NCBI GenBank assembly: GCA_037976565.1
Contig: CP137682.1
Location: 6,260,827 to 6,324,826 of the forward strand
From: Mesocentrotus franciscanus
Taxonomy: Eukaryota > Echinodermata > Echinoidea > Camarodonta > Strongylocentrotidae
Direction of reading: 5' to 3'
Length of the DNA: 64,000 bases
In this document: positions 26,463-38,824 of the stretch, one piece after another
How positions within the stretch are numbered: the first letter of the stretch is position 1
Layout of the letters: the number at the start of each line of letters is the position of its first letter
The notes under the pieces: generated by a model
Databases searched by the model: none
What the model was told of the DNA's origin: nothing
What the model saw: only the letters and a program-made list of their open reading frames with translations
Made by a program: the position numbers and the translations under genes

Positions 26463-27207
26463 TGTTGATTGCTCAGCTACTAATTGAGTGTAATAAGATA
26501 AGACATAATGAAAGCATTGCTGATGTTAATTTGTGTTGAAGCATCAATAATGTCTATTAGGTGTGGCAAATGGTAGGAAAGATTTTTCACATACAATCAT
26601 TGTTGAAGATCTTCAAATCTTCTTAATGTAATGTTCATGGTCCACTAACTCGTGCATAGAATCTACAGAGATGAAGAATAATGTAAAGAAGACTGTTAAA
26701 AGGGATCTTCTTTTAAAGTGAATTTAGACTTATTCCTCTTTTTTAATTTGTGCGATGAATCTCTTTCTTTTGATAGTACAAAGTACATGTACGTGAAAGT
26801 GAAAATATTAAATGGGAGTAGTGAAAAACTGGGTTATAAGAAACTCTAAAAGACCTATGAAAAACCCACTTTGCTTCAATAAACAACCAAAAGAATACCC
26901 CAAAACTGCTTTAAGGATATCTCACTTTTACATTGGCACATCCCCAAAGAGCTCCTACAAAAATAAGAGTAATTTCTAAGTGGGTGGATGGCTCTACCTC
27001 AATGTAATAATAATACAAACTATGAGAAATCTGTGTCATACTGTCATTGGGACAGCTCTCCTAGTCAAGAATATCATTAAAATGTTTAAAATTTCACAGG
27101 ATATTCCCAATTACACACAAATTTCCAGGTATGTTTCAATTTAAACCTGAAACAAAATTAACCTGTCAATTAACTTCTACTCAAGTTTTTTCCCTTTCAA
27201 TCTGACA

Positions 27208-27563
27208 TTGGGACCATTTACACAGCCCAAACACCATTTGGAAAAAGAAAGAAAAAAAACCATTAAAAAAAAACTGTCACTTTTGTAGATTTCTTGTGAG
27301 TAATACACATGCATGACTTGACGAGTCACATGACCAAAAAACAGAATCATTAACCGATGTTTCAAGAGCAGGCATTTACACTGCAAAAATCAGTGAAATT
27401 TATGCAGACGTTTAAAAAAAACCACACTCTAGGGGTGGGTTTTTTCGATTTTGGTTTTTCATTGTGTTTGCCGGTAATTTTTCTCAAATTCTGGTGTTGC
27501 GTCGGTAACAAAACACCTGAATGTGAGAAAAATGGATGATGTTTGCTTGCAGTGTAATGTTAT
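27208..27563. mobile_element. Related MITE-like element, degenerate
   Basis: Shares GAGTCACATGACCAAAAA, the (A)n-CACTC-(G/T)GGTGGGTTTTTT block, ACCTGAATGTGAGAAAAA and TTTGCTTGCA with the 26185 element. Left end ACCATTTACAC is weak. Confidence 0.5.
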
Positions 27564-28407
27564 TGAATGTGCATGGGGGAGATGGGCTGTATATGCTGAA
27601 TACCCATCCTATGAAATGTCTTTATCATAAGATTGTTGAGGAGGGGCACATACAACCCCCTCCCCTCCCCTCCCGTCTCAGGTCAATTGACTTGAATCAC
27701 AAACTATCCATTGCACGAAGAGGAAGTGGGTACTCACTCGCATTTGAAATCAGGGTGCTGTCAAACCGCTGCACAAATGCGAACAAAAATAACCCAGCTA
27801 TAATTGACAACTCGAGGTCTCGACTGGGGAGCATCTATTTTGGAGCGTAACATGGTAATCGAGCTGCTTAACAAGAGCTCATTCACACTTGGCTCTAGAC
27901 GATGAATTCATGACTTTGAATGCTATTCATCCCTCTTCTTCCATTGAGCACTTTTCCTTTTGGGATGTGCAATCATAGAATTACATTTCCTCCTGTGGTT
28001 TTATGACATTTTCTTATGTACTCTCTTGCTTTAAAAAAAAATTCTACCAGAGCTCTTTTTCTAGTTTTCTAGAGCTATTTGACAGCATTTCCAAAACTTA
28101 AACCTTTCACTGCTCTTATGTTTTGTATTTTCACTACTTTTGAAATTGGAAGCAATCAGTGGAATATCTGATAACAAACTTTATGAAATTGGACTCTCAC
28201 AACAACTTTCCATAAACTAACTTAAATTTCTAAACATTAGATTTTCAAAAAATTGTTTGATTCTCTTAGTAAACTGCATGATAATCAAGTCATCCAGATT
28301 CCCCAGTATAATCAGTACAATTTCAATTATCACTGTTTGAATTATGTTCCCTTAGTAGAAGGATTTGATTTTGTGTTCATGCCTTTCTGCTGCGCACATT
28401 GTCCCAC

Positions 28408-28590
28408 GACAATCGCTCCAGGCTTTATTTTGACCAAATAGAGGATTAGGGTTAGGGCTACTATATAGGGTTTTAGGTTAGGTTTAGGACAAGGGTTGTA
28501 ATTGGGTTTTAGGTTAGGATTTAGGTTCGGGTTTGGTACAGCATTGGATCCAGGGTTGAAGTTTGCGATTAGGTTAGGACGTTGACAATG
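28408..28590 (+). repeat. TTAGGG-rich interspersed repeat, copy 1
   Basis: Starts ATCGCTCCAGGCTTTATTTT, then many GGGTTAGG/TTTAGGTT variants, and GATCCAGGGTTGAAGTT. Starts the same way as 59742-59870. Confidence 0.7.
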
Positions 28591-30394
28591 GAGCATATTA
28601 TTGCAAAAGCATACTATACAACGGTACTTGTATTTCATGTGAACACACCCTAAAAGGAGACAATAATTAGCAGATGTCTTGAATCTGAGCCGTGACTTCC
28701 TCAAGAGACCTACATTGCCTTAATAAAACATAGCGTGTATGATCTAGCAGATTTACAAGGGAAATACAATGTGTTCTGATTCTCTTGTATCCTCTCGACT
28801 ATAACCGTTTCAAGCTTGTGCTGTGATGAAAGAAACCTGATCTAAATAATGATACAAAAATATCTTCACTTGTGGCATTGGTTGAAAATTCACTTGGGAG
28901 GGGATGATAATTAAGGCTTTTTTTTTAAAGAATCTTACACCACGATTCAATTTGACTGGGGTATGTTTTTCATCTATTATGCCAGTTGTTTCGAATTAAA
29001 CATCTTTGAATCGTTTCCGCGCATTTTTGCTTCTCCTTCCCATCTTTTTCTTCTTCCTTTATTTTATAATAGTTCTTCCACTTCTTTTTACCTTTGTCAT
29101 CATCTTCATTTTCTTCTATTTTCAAATGCTTAATTTGATCATCCTGTAGATCTTCTTACTTCACCTTTGTTTTCTTGGACTTTCATCCATCCATTTTCAT
29201 TTGATTCCTCCTCGTATCTTCTGTTTAAAATCATTTTCCATACTTAACATTTTGTCCAGAGACTCTAGATCAAGTCCAGAGCAAATACGTACATCCAAAA
29301 TCATGCTACCTTTCATGTTTAAAGTAGACAATTTATTGATTTTAAATATGATTTTATTTGTATCGTTGCATAAGGGAAGATTAGATCGAACAAGGTTGTC
29401 AAAATTCCCTGCATAAAAACATTCAAAGTAACAATTATTATCAATTTTAAACAGTAAATACAGCCCACTTTCGCACTTGAATAGCTCTGACGTTTCTGAC
29501 ATCACGCACAGGACCAAATTAGCATAAATTAAGCAGATGATGCCCCATAACAATGCACACATTTCAAATGCCTTTTTCATCATCTCTTCTTCGCATTTCT
29601 CTCTTACTTCACCAGCGTTGTTGTAACTGTTTGATCTGTTGCCTCACTATAAATTTCGGACATGGTTTTATTTTGATTAAAAATCCAGCATTATCAAAAA
29701 TAAAAGTAATCAGTTGTAGCTTCACTATGGATTGTAAGAAATATATCAGCTGCATAAACAAGCACTTTACATCAATCTACATTGTACATTTGTATTTTGT
29801 TTCGCAATAATTGCATAAAAGCAAAGACTAAAAGGTCTTTCCTCACTTTTTGCAAAGAGACTTTTTACTGAATTTCCAGATGTAGTCAATTGAGGAAGTA
29901 AAAGGTAAACTGAAGGCTACAGGAATCGGGCTACTGCCAGCCAAACTACAAAGCACTTTTGTATCTTTTAACATTGAGCTATAAGTACATTTCTAGTTTA
30001 AGCAACTGATTTCCGTAGAAAGGAACTTTTAGCAACTATGTACAGTAGCATCAGGTTTAAAATGAAATTTGATTTGATTTGTAGTTGTACATAGCAGCGA
30101 AAAGCCATACTGGATTTACATTTGCTGAACATTGTCTCAGATCGTTCCATATGTCATAAGATATACATTGTATGTACATGTATATGTATGAGCCAGATTT
30201 TTGTTAACGTTCTATCCTTAATTTCCACTGATATTCAATATAGGCTTCCCACTACACTTCTGAAAGATACTCCAAATCTAGAATCTAGACTATGATTATC
30301 ACTTTAGTTTGTCAATGCCTAAGCTAACCTGTGATGTCCGCAAAACATTGAGCAAAAATTTCTCATATGATTGTGATATTTTATCATTTGGGTC

Positions 30395-30433
30395 GGGCCT
30401 ATCCGGCAGGGCCTATCCGGCAGGGCCTATCCG
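30395..30433 (+). repeat. 14-bp tandem repeat, ~3 copies
   Basis: GGGCCTATCCGGCA three times, the last unit ending GGAAT. GC-rich against the local AT background. Confidence 0.9.
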
Positions 30434-31749
30434 GAATCTATGGGCTTTCATTTTCTTCCCTGTAAGAAAGTACAAAAGAAGTTAAAAACCTAAATTGGCC
30501 TCTTGCAATTCCAATGGCTTCGAATCCTACTACCGGTAACCTTATTCTGACTATTAATGGGTTAAATCATTTAAAAGACATATTCTTGAAAGCAAAATAT
30601 GAATTCAGACTATGCTTTAGAAATGTGTGCCTACAGTACATGTACATGTATGCCAGATTGCCTTGTACTATAATTACATCAAGTTCCACGTCTTACTTCC
30701 TGGTATTTTGAAGTTTCACACTTGTTGCGTAAACAAATCAAAACAATGATATCAGAACCTGAAAAATCTATTCAGATGTATTCAAAACCTGCACAATTTT
30801 CCCATATCTAAATTTTTAATCAAACTGAAGTTATGGATCACAATTGAAAGGTCTATATATAATAACAGAGATGTTTTACATTATGTAAAAACTAATACTG
30901 GACCTGGATCACTCCCCTTGTGGAAAACAACATGCAAAATGCATAGAATTGCAACCTACAAGTGTATTTTATCTGAATAAAAGTAAGTTCTTCAAACTTG
31001 TCTCACACATGTAGGCTTAGTTGTAATATTTTCAGTGATTTACAAATTAATCTTACGGGACTATTTCTATACAAAGCGAGGGCACCGAGCCAGAAACAAT
31101 ATGAATCTGAACACTGTTTAGCTAAAGTAATCTGTGAGTTGTGGTGCAGTCTCAATGAAAATCTCTCGGTTTTTGGTATACTGGCTGGAGGGGGAGATTA
31201 AATTGAGAAAAGCATCAGACAAGATCCTATAAATGGAGAGCAGCTATTTGTAAAGTTTTGAATAACACTTTGGATTAAATCCCCAGTTGAGTTCTTATAG
31301 GCTTTCATTGAAAGGATGAGGTGAAATCTTTTGTTGGGGATGGTGAGATTTTCCTTGTACAGAAATTGCACACAATAGGTTTGGGGAGAGAAGGGCTGAT
31401 TTAAAGTATGCCCTCTGGCTTTTGTAGTATGGACATTGTACATATATAGAACTACATATTCTGAACAGATTGTACATTTATTTAATGTAACTTTTAGAAT
31501 TTGTACTCTTCACTAAAATGAAAGCACAAGCTCCTTACAATTTAGCCTATTTCTGCTTGAAAACACCTTCTGAAGTGATATGCTCTATATTATAAGCAGA
31601 AAATCGCAATCTTACTTTAAAGAATGAGATTAAGAAAATTAAAGATCCTATATTTATATACTTTATATACTCTGATATTAGACAAGATTTTATTTGTTTA
31701 ATCATACACTGTTTTCAGTTACTATTGTAAAATATACATTGTATCTACA

Positions 31750-31756
<7 letters not shown>

Positions 31757-31792
<36 letters not shown>
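31757..31792 (+). repeat. (AT)n microsatellite
   Basis: Pure AT run after ACATGTACATATAT. Confidence 0.9.
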
Positions 31793-31795
<3 letters not shown>

Positions 31796-32189
31796 ATTAC
31801 AATAGTAAATACCCAAAAAATTAATTAGGATTTTTTGACAAATCAAAATTAATCTTAAAACAATTAACACACATTTGGATACATCAACTCCCATCAAAGA
31901 TTTGGTGTGGATGGAAAAATAATGAACATTATCTCAGTGTAAATAACATACACTAACATATCCTTCAAAAGGCATTGAAGTGAGATCTTACAAAGTGAAA
32001 TTGAAGTAAACCTCTTTCTTGGTTCCTTCAAAGGTGGCAAGGCCAGGGTGCTTCAATTGCTTTTGTTATGTCTTGGTGTATATTTCATAAACAAAGATTC
32101 ACTGATTGGTTGAAATATATTCTGAAACACACTGAGGAGATTAATATTGATCAATAGAACTAGATGAAAATGGGGGTGGTAATAGTGGC

Positions 32190-32190
32190 C

Positions 32191-32243
<53 letters not shown>

Positions 32244-32437
32244 GGTGGTGGTGATGATGATGATGATGATGGTGATGTTGAAGATGATGGTGGTGGTGGT
32301 GGTGGTGGTGGTGGTGGTGGTGGTGGTGATGATGATGATGATGATGGTGATGTTGAAGATGATAATTTTGATGATAGGGATTGTGATTAAGATAATGATG
32401 ATGATATTGATGTTGATTGAATGATGATGATAATGAC

Positions 32438-32472
<35 letters not shown>
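32190..32472 (+). repeat. (GAT)n / (GGT)n compound microsatellite
   Basis: Long GAT runs at 32190-32229 and 32437-32472 flank GGT runs (32227-32252, 32287-32327). The block GATGATGGTGATGTTGAAGA occurs twice (32263 and 32338), so a compound unit was duplicated. Further GAT-rich DNA is at 32728-32822. Confidence 0.95.
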
Positions 32473-32473
<1 letters not shown>

Positions 32474-32508
32474 AACAATTATGAGGATGGTAATAATGAT
32501 GTTATTTT

Positions 32509-32721
32509 GTGATAAAAATGAGAAAAGTTAATATGTGGAACAGCCTTCCAAACCAAGTTGTGGAGGCTGATACTGTTTTTCAGTTTGAAATGGACTGGTC
32601 AAGTTTTAGCAATATGCTGAATCTAACTACAATTTCAAAGCTGGTCCCCCAGACAGTACCTTTACTGCAGAGACATCTCGACCTACGTTCAGAATTCAAC
32701 CTTAACTTAAGTAAACCTTAA
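32509..32721 (+). pseudogene. LINE ORF2 C-terminal scrap
   Basis: Encodes RKVNMWNSLPNQVVEADTVF then QFEMDWSSF, matching the VNLWNSLPxxVVxAxTVxxFK motif at the end of many non-LTR reverse transcriptases. It sits inside the GAT-rich microsatellite region. Confidence 0.65.
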
Positions 32722-33027
32722 CTAGTATGATGATGATAATGATGAAGATGATGCTGGTGATGAGGGCGATGATGATGGTGGTGGTGATTATGATTATAAT
32801 GATGATAATGATGATGATGATATTACTAGATGTAGTTCCACAATATTAAAATAAACTTATGATCAATATTAGGTTAATCAATATCATTTCATGGAAATTT
32901 CAATCATGTACAGTAATTGTCTTTGTCAATCAAAATTGTCAATTACTCCATGACCATGTTATTTGACATCTTAACTCTGATATTCATACACAACACATTA
33001 AGTTCAGTTCAAGCTTTAATCACATAC

Positions 33028-33330
33028 CTGACAGTACTTCTTGACTGCCTTCGCCGAATCTTCCTCGTCAAATTCATCGTCATCGCCCGCTTTCAGCCAA
33101 CTTTTTCTCGCAGCAGCACTAGCGGACGACGGCGGAGGCGGGTACGGACCTCCAACAGCGCCCAGACTGCTGGCCGAACCAGACAGCGAGTTCGGCTCGC
33201 TCGACGTCCCGCTGCTGCAGCTGCTACTGGCTTCGCTGAGAAGACGACTCCGACGTTGTAAATGTTGCTCGCGTTTTTCGACAAATTCCCTCCTGTCATC
33301 GACTTCGATGTTTTTCTTCCCCTTCATCAT
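33028..33330 (-). CDS. First coding exon (101 codons) of an unidentified minus-strand gene
   Basis: Reads MMKGKKNIEVDDRREFVEKR, then a Ser/Gly/Pro-rich linker (PPPPSSASAAA), then an acidic DDDEFDEED and KKYCQ, followed by CAG|GTATGT donor at 33027. An in-frame TGA lies just upstream of the paired ATGs. GC content is far above the surroundings. The N-terminal third is charged and helix-prone, the middle is disordered. Family not recognised from this exon alone. The opposite-strand open frame across the same bases is a shadow. Confidence 0.7.
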
Positions 33331-33540
33331 GGTCGAAGAAACACTTCTGCATAAAAAGATAGTTGATCAGGACGATGTTCACAGTAGAAAATCACGTCTT
33401 AACTCCTCACAACAAAGGTTACCAGTAACTCAATCGCCTCCACGATCAGAGACTATTGTCGCGACAGTCTTGGTATTGTTTACTTTCGTTATGAGTTCCG
33501 CGTGTACTGTAATAAATGCATGCTACGGTACTATGGTATA
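33331..33540 (-). promoter_or_regulatory. CpG-containing promoter/5' UTR of the minus-strand gene
   Basis: Contiguous with the GC-rich first exon; contains the palindrome TGTCGCGACA at 33458-33467. No TATA box seen. Start site cannot be placed exactly. Confidence 0.4.
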
Positions 33541-34521
33541 ATGTAGACACCGCAAGATGGTGCTATACAAGAATAAGATACACACAAAAAGTCGTTGACA
33601 TGTCAATCGAACTTGTCTTAGGAATACTGTGTATTTTCACCTTTTTTTGTCTATACATGTAGACTACGTGTATATTTCATTCTTAGGTTTCCTAATTTTC
33701 TCAATATTGTATTCGTTCTTCACCAGAATACAATGAAAAGTTTGGGCTGCAAAGCTTTCTGTACCTTGCTCTTCAAGAATTGTTGGCACGTTCGGGAGTT
33801 CCCATTGCCCTTGCATTGTTCTAGTCATTCAGTAATTCTCGTATCGCATCAATTCACTGCAACTGTATGTAACAACAGATTTGGTGCCTTTAAGTTCTTT
33901 TGCTTTTAATTCATTTTTCATGTATATTCCTTATCTTTTTCCCTCTCATATATTCTAAATTTCTATGTGTAAATTGTATGTATGAGAAGGAGGGAAGAGT
34001 ATGAGTTGAGGAAGGGAGAACGAATAGGAGAAGGGGAGGGAGAGAAGAAGAAGAGGAAGAAGGAGGACTAGGAGAAGAAGAGAGATTTTATTGAACCACC
34101 CTATTCGCTCGCGCACGTAACTCATTCTCATGACTCTGAAAATATTCCTGTACAGTCATATTTTACTTGTTGAGAACGCGCAAAATATGTGAAAATTCTT
34201 TCGTTTTTGTAACTCTAAAAATATCTTGAAAATTGAAACTATGATCTTTGTACATTAAAAAATTATACAATGTATGTCAGAGATAACACATCCTTTCCTT
34301 GCACGCGGCATTCAAGCATTCTTGCTTTCATAATATGCCAATGCGCGCAACAATAGGGACGCGCCTAACCTATTGTGACGTCACAATGCACATAACTGAA
34401 ACATGATGAAAAGTACATATGACCTTTCGCCGTGCAAGCGCGCACTCTTGACAACAACAAAAAACATTTCTATTGTGACGTCTCAAAGCCATTCTGTAAA
34501 AGTTTTATCTTATCTTTTTAG

Positions 34522-34985
34522 GGTGGCTTAGTGAAATTACTGTTACTAAGTACTTGCCGGATAAAAGCACCATTTTTTGGTACAGGGCTTCCTTAGGACC
34601 TACTGAACGATATTAGGGTAAGAGCCCCCGGCAAGAATATCATATAAGGGTGTGGGATGGGTGCGTCGCCTCTTAGCCCCCAAATAATTTAGAAGGTAAA
34701 AAAATAACATTGATTCGTTGTTGTACAAATGCCATTTTTAGGACAGGGCTTCCTTAGGACCTACTGAGCGATATTAGGGTAGGAGCACCCGGCAAGAATG
34801 TTATTTTACCTTCTAAATTATTTGTGGGCTACGAGGCGACTTACCCATCCCACACCCTTATATGATATTCTTGCCGGGGGCTCCTGGCCTAATATTGTGT
34901 AGTAGGTCCTAAGGAAGCCCTGTACCAAATTTGGTGCTTTTATCCGGCAAATAACGATAATCGATAAATTTGACGCTAAGCCACC
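34522..34985. mobile_element. Long foldback element, ~190-bp inverted arms
   Basis: Left arm 34522-34710 and right arm 34799-34985 are near reverse complements, both holding TACAGGGCTTCCTTAGGACC, GGTGTGGGATGGGT and AATTTAGAAGGTAAAA (or its complement). The 88-bp spacer contains a direct third copy of the GGGCTTCCTTAGGACC...CCCGGCAAGAAT segment. No ORF. Confidence 0.88.
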
Positions 34986-35523
34986 TGACTATATAGAGCG
35001 CTAATATTGTTGTAAGTTGGTATTCTGAAAATTATCTTAGCCCTATATTATCTCTTGAAGGACCGCCTCCTCCTTATCTTTGACACGCCCATTTTTGTGG
35101 AACCTATATACCAATCAAGATCTATTGTATATAAGCATGATATTAGATAAACCAATAGGAGTACTTTATGCCATATCTGAAGATGCGCTCCGTGCATACT
35201 CATTTTGGGCGTAATTAGTTAATTGAGCGCTTATTACGCGTCATCATAAATGTGAATAACAAAAAGAGGCCAAAAGAACAACAACAACAAAACATCCATC
35301 CGGCACGCGGAGGGCGATTGACTTGTCCAAAAAAAAATTTTAAAGAAAAAAAAGAAACAGGTTAGTGTCACACTCTTCTTCAGTGGCCAGATGTGACAGA
35401 TGTTTAAAAATAAATCCGTTTCTGATGCAGACACACAATCATAAGGTGGTCTGGAACTGGCCAGACGGATTTCAAACTAACCTGTTGCTTGAATAATGCG
35501 TCTATGTTGGTGCTACAAAACTG

Positions 35524-35640
35524 CGCATCTGTAGTCTGTAGACAATGACAATGACAATGACAATTTATTCTCATGTCACCCACACTGGGGTATTGGAGAA
35601 GTTTACAATCAGTTTGAATTTGTCAATTTAACACTGTAAA
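35524..35640 (-). mobile_element. LINE 3' tail with (TTGTCA)n, minus strand
   Basis: The complement reads GAGAATAAATTGTCATTGTC with the TTGTCA-type unit repeated three or more times to 35544. An AATAAA followed by tandem hexamers is a common non-LTR 3' end. Confidence 0.5.
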
Positions 35641-36054
35641 AATATACAATACAAATCGAATTAACAAAATAACACTATCGACAATAACGGTGAGAAAAAT
35701 TATGATGATTATGATAATAATAATAATAACAATAATGATAATAATTATAATAATTAAAAAACAAAACGATAATAATAATTACAACGATAATTAATGACAA
35801 AATTAATGGAATTGAAAAAGAAAGTTACTGGCACCAGTAAATTGATATTTGAATGAATGAATTACTGAAAATATTCTTGATATCTATTTAATAATTTGAT
35901 ATAAGACAAAAAAGAGAAACATAAAGTTAATATTGAACTCATAACATGTTTTTTTGCACATACTTAAATTAATGAAAACATACGCGCAGCATCACTATAT
36001 ACACGTTTAAACTTAGTAAAATTCTGTCGAAAAATAATGCTTCGTTTTAATCAT

Positions 36055-36520
36055 AGTACCACATCAATGCAATCTTCCATGCTCTAGGAAAAGACAGATC
36101 GTTGGCTTTAGCCATGTTCCACAGCTTCACAGGATGTGATACAGTGTCTGCATTCTGTGACAAAGGCAAACGACTCGCCTCCAGTAACGACTCCAGTAAG
36201 CCTGGAAATGTTTTCCTGAGGTAACAGAGACATTCACCTACTTGGCACAACATCCCTTCACTCAGTTGGACTTCGAGAACGACAAATTCAAACTGATTGA
36301 ACGTTTCACCGTTGTTCTCTATGACAAAACCCAGTTGACTTCTGTGAACAGTGCCCGCAAGGACATGTTCTGTAACAAAGCCAGGGCAATGGACAAAATC
36401 CATCCGACACAGCATGCCTTACTGCAACACTTGAAGCGGGCTGTATTTCAGGCCAGCATCTGGACCACTATTCATCAAAGTGAGCAGAATCAACCAAGTC
36501 CAGAAGCATGCATTAGATAA
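36055..36520 (+). pseudogene. Broken copy of a multicopy GCDTVS-type protein family
   Basis: Plus frame 1 reads HINAIFHALGKDRSLALAMF then HSFTGCDTVSAFCDKGK before a stop; a second frame from 36245 reads FTQLDFENDKFKLIERFTVV then RAMDKIHPTQHALLQHLKRA and VFQASIWTT. I know this order (LPMFHAxTGCDTVSxFxGKGKK ... IPPTxxALLQHxKRAxYQA) from many uncharacterised, repetitive proteins of marine invertebrates and fishes, probably transposon-linked. Stops and a frame change make it dead. Confidence 0.6.
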
Positions 36521-37053
36521 AGACAGTGAATGCTGGATTCCAGTCAGGAGTACACTGCCTACATATGCATAAATTAGCATGTTAATGAGGAAATTAATTT
36601 CATTAAAATTGACCTAATTTACCTGGATATAACAAACATGCCATTAGAAAAGGGAAATGTGAATTTACATTCTATGATATATCATGGAAAATGTGGTTTA
36701 CGATAAAAATATTAATATAAGTAAATTTTATATATAAATATGAATAAATTAGCATAAGTAGCATAAAAAGGAATGAAAGTGTACTTTATGTATTGACTAA
36801 CACAGCATTGCGTGTAAATTACCAAAGTCTCCTGGATACGAAGAAATTAGGATGCTGGCTTATATATTTCATGAGATACGGTTGATTTTATGTTTTTGCA
36901 TAAAATTTGCATAAATTAGCATTTTTAAATAGGGTGCCATTCGCCGATTTCGTGGCACCCTATCCAAAATTAATGCTTTCGATACAAATGACTCACATGC
37001 AAAAAATTGCGCTTTTGTAAATTGTGTCCCCAAAATTTTGTTAAGGGACCCGA

Positions 37054-37187
37054 CTATAGGGCGTGTCAACTCGATCGCTCATTCTTCCTGAGCCATAGAT
37101 GAAATGACGCCTTTACTGCGCTATAGGGCGTGTCAACTCGATCGCTCATTCTTCCTGAGCCATAGATGAAATGACGCCTTTACTGCG
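37054..37187 (+). repeat. Perfect 67-bp tandem duplication
   Basis: 37054-37120 and 37121-37187 are identical (CTATAGGGCGTGTCAACTCG ... CTTTACTGCG). Either a very recent duplication or an assembly/collapse artefact. Confidence 0.95.
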
Positions 37188-38824
37188 CATGAGCAAAACA
37201 GTGACACTATCTTGTTCCTCAGCCTTGCGCTGTGCATGTGGCATATCATAAGTGGATAGGGTTCACCCTAACGATAGATGGCCACAAGCGAAAAAGAAAC
37301 ACCGCAGAGAGCATTAAAATATTCATATCCTAGCCTGTAATTTCTTTGAAAGTTCTTCTTCTAACTGGTCTATTGGCACGAAGCTGGGGCGGTATTCTGA
37401 ACCCTGTGTTATCTCTAATAATGTTGTATCTTTGAAGATAAGATTAATTTGGTATTCTGAAAATTGTTGTAACTTTTGTTGTATCTTTTGTTGTATCTTT
37501 TCTCTCATCTCTTTGGCCGCGCCTGCGCTTAAACTTTTGTGCGCTTGTAATTGTGTGTATTATGTTTTTTTAAATGGTGCTTAATCCTCATTTGCATATG
37601 CGCATGGAAGATAACATGACATAACATGAATTCCTCCGCTTGGCGAAGAACTGCGCATGAGCACAGGGTATCGGCTACCAATTGTTGTTGTTGTTGTTTA
37701 GGTTCATAGGTGTTTGTCATTCAGGAGTGAATATTTACGCCTTTTCTGTTAGGATATTTTTCCCTTTCAAATTAAATTTACTTTTTTTAATATACAGATT
37801 TGGATAATTTGGATTTTAAAACTTTTTGTTTAATGTTGAAGAGGTCAGTGGCTGGCGATTAAAAGGCCTATCGGCTATATTATTTGGACGTCCAAGACCA
37901 ACCCGGGCACGGTACGTTGTGACAAGTTTCTCAACTCGGCCATATGGTGAGATATGAGATATATATGAGATAGGAGACTGCAAACTTGCGATTGATTGGA
38001 GGACTTGCGATATTGATTTGGATCAATCGTAGGCTTTGTAAGACGGGGCCCTGGTGTCAATTTGTTTTAAAAGATTAATACTAATGGTCTGGGAGTCCTG
38101 AAATAATCTCCCCATTTTACCCATAATAGTTTACCACTCAAAGTTACTTGGATCATCATCGTCTATAAGTCCTTGATGAGAAGGTTATCAGCCTGATCGT
38201 AACTTTAGCCCTAAAAGCTCACGAAACAGACCCCAAAGTCGGATTAATTTCACCCTACAGGAAACTGTATGTCCCAAACTTTGTCGGTATGAAGCAGTCA
38301 TACTAAACATTACAAACACACACAGAAGTGTTTTATTCAATTCAGTCCAGATTTTCTTAGTGCAATCTTGAGTAAATATTGTAATTGACTTGAAGAGCAA
38401 TTTGGTGGCAAATTATCATTTTATTAACAGGTCACAAAATAAATTAAAAATGCAATGCTTTCTCAAAAGTAGCCGTTCATTAGATGAGTCTCTATAATAC
38501 CGACAACTTTTCCGTTGGTATCATGATACAATTTTGTTTTTCTTTTACATATTTTTGCTATATCTGCAATTGAATTATATTCACAATGCGTCTGCTATTC
38601 TGCTTTTTCATAAATCGTAGAAATAAAGGAGAAGGGGAAACGATAGTGATATTCAGGGGCGGATCTAGCTTTTTGGTAAGGGGGGGGGTTGACCAAAATA
38701 ATGACGATGCAGAGCATTTGCCACGAGCCGCGTAGCGGCGAGGCGATTTTTTTTTTGGTGCTAATTTGAGCCCCTTAAGTGATGTTTTCCTGGCATCTAA
38801 TAACACAATGGAGACCATAAAAAG

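Larger units (their letters stand above)
4894..33027. other. Gene-poor 28 kb, possible intron of the minus-strand gene
   Basis: Apart from the repeats listed separately I see only short chance frames. If exons 33028-33330 and 4813-4893 belong together, all this is intronic; otherwise it is intergenic. Confidence 0.4.

Noticed and set aside
28441..28580. Interstitial telomere
   Set aside because: TTAGGG units are degenerate and scattered, and the same block with the same lead sequence occurs at 59.7 kb, so it is an interspersed repeat.
29197..29583. 128-aa minus frame with a signal-peptide-like N-terminus (KKAFEMCALLWGIICLIYA)
   Set aside because: A frame of this length is expected by chance roughly once in several such windows at this base composition. 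No homologue recognised, no promoter or splice support. Worth an RNA check only.
32053..32478. 141-aa poly-His/poly-Ser open frame on the minus strand
   Set aside because: It is the translation of the GAT/GGT microsatellite, with no complex sequence or splice context.
33041..33541. 166-aa plus-strand frame
   Set aside because: Antisense shadow of the GC-rich minus-strand exon; the minus strand has the start context, splice donor and protein-like composition.
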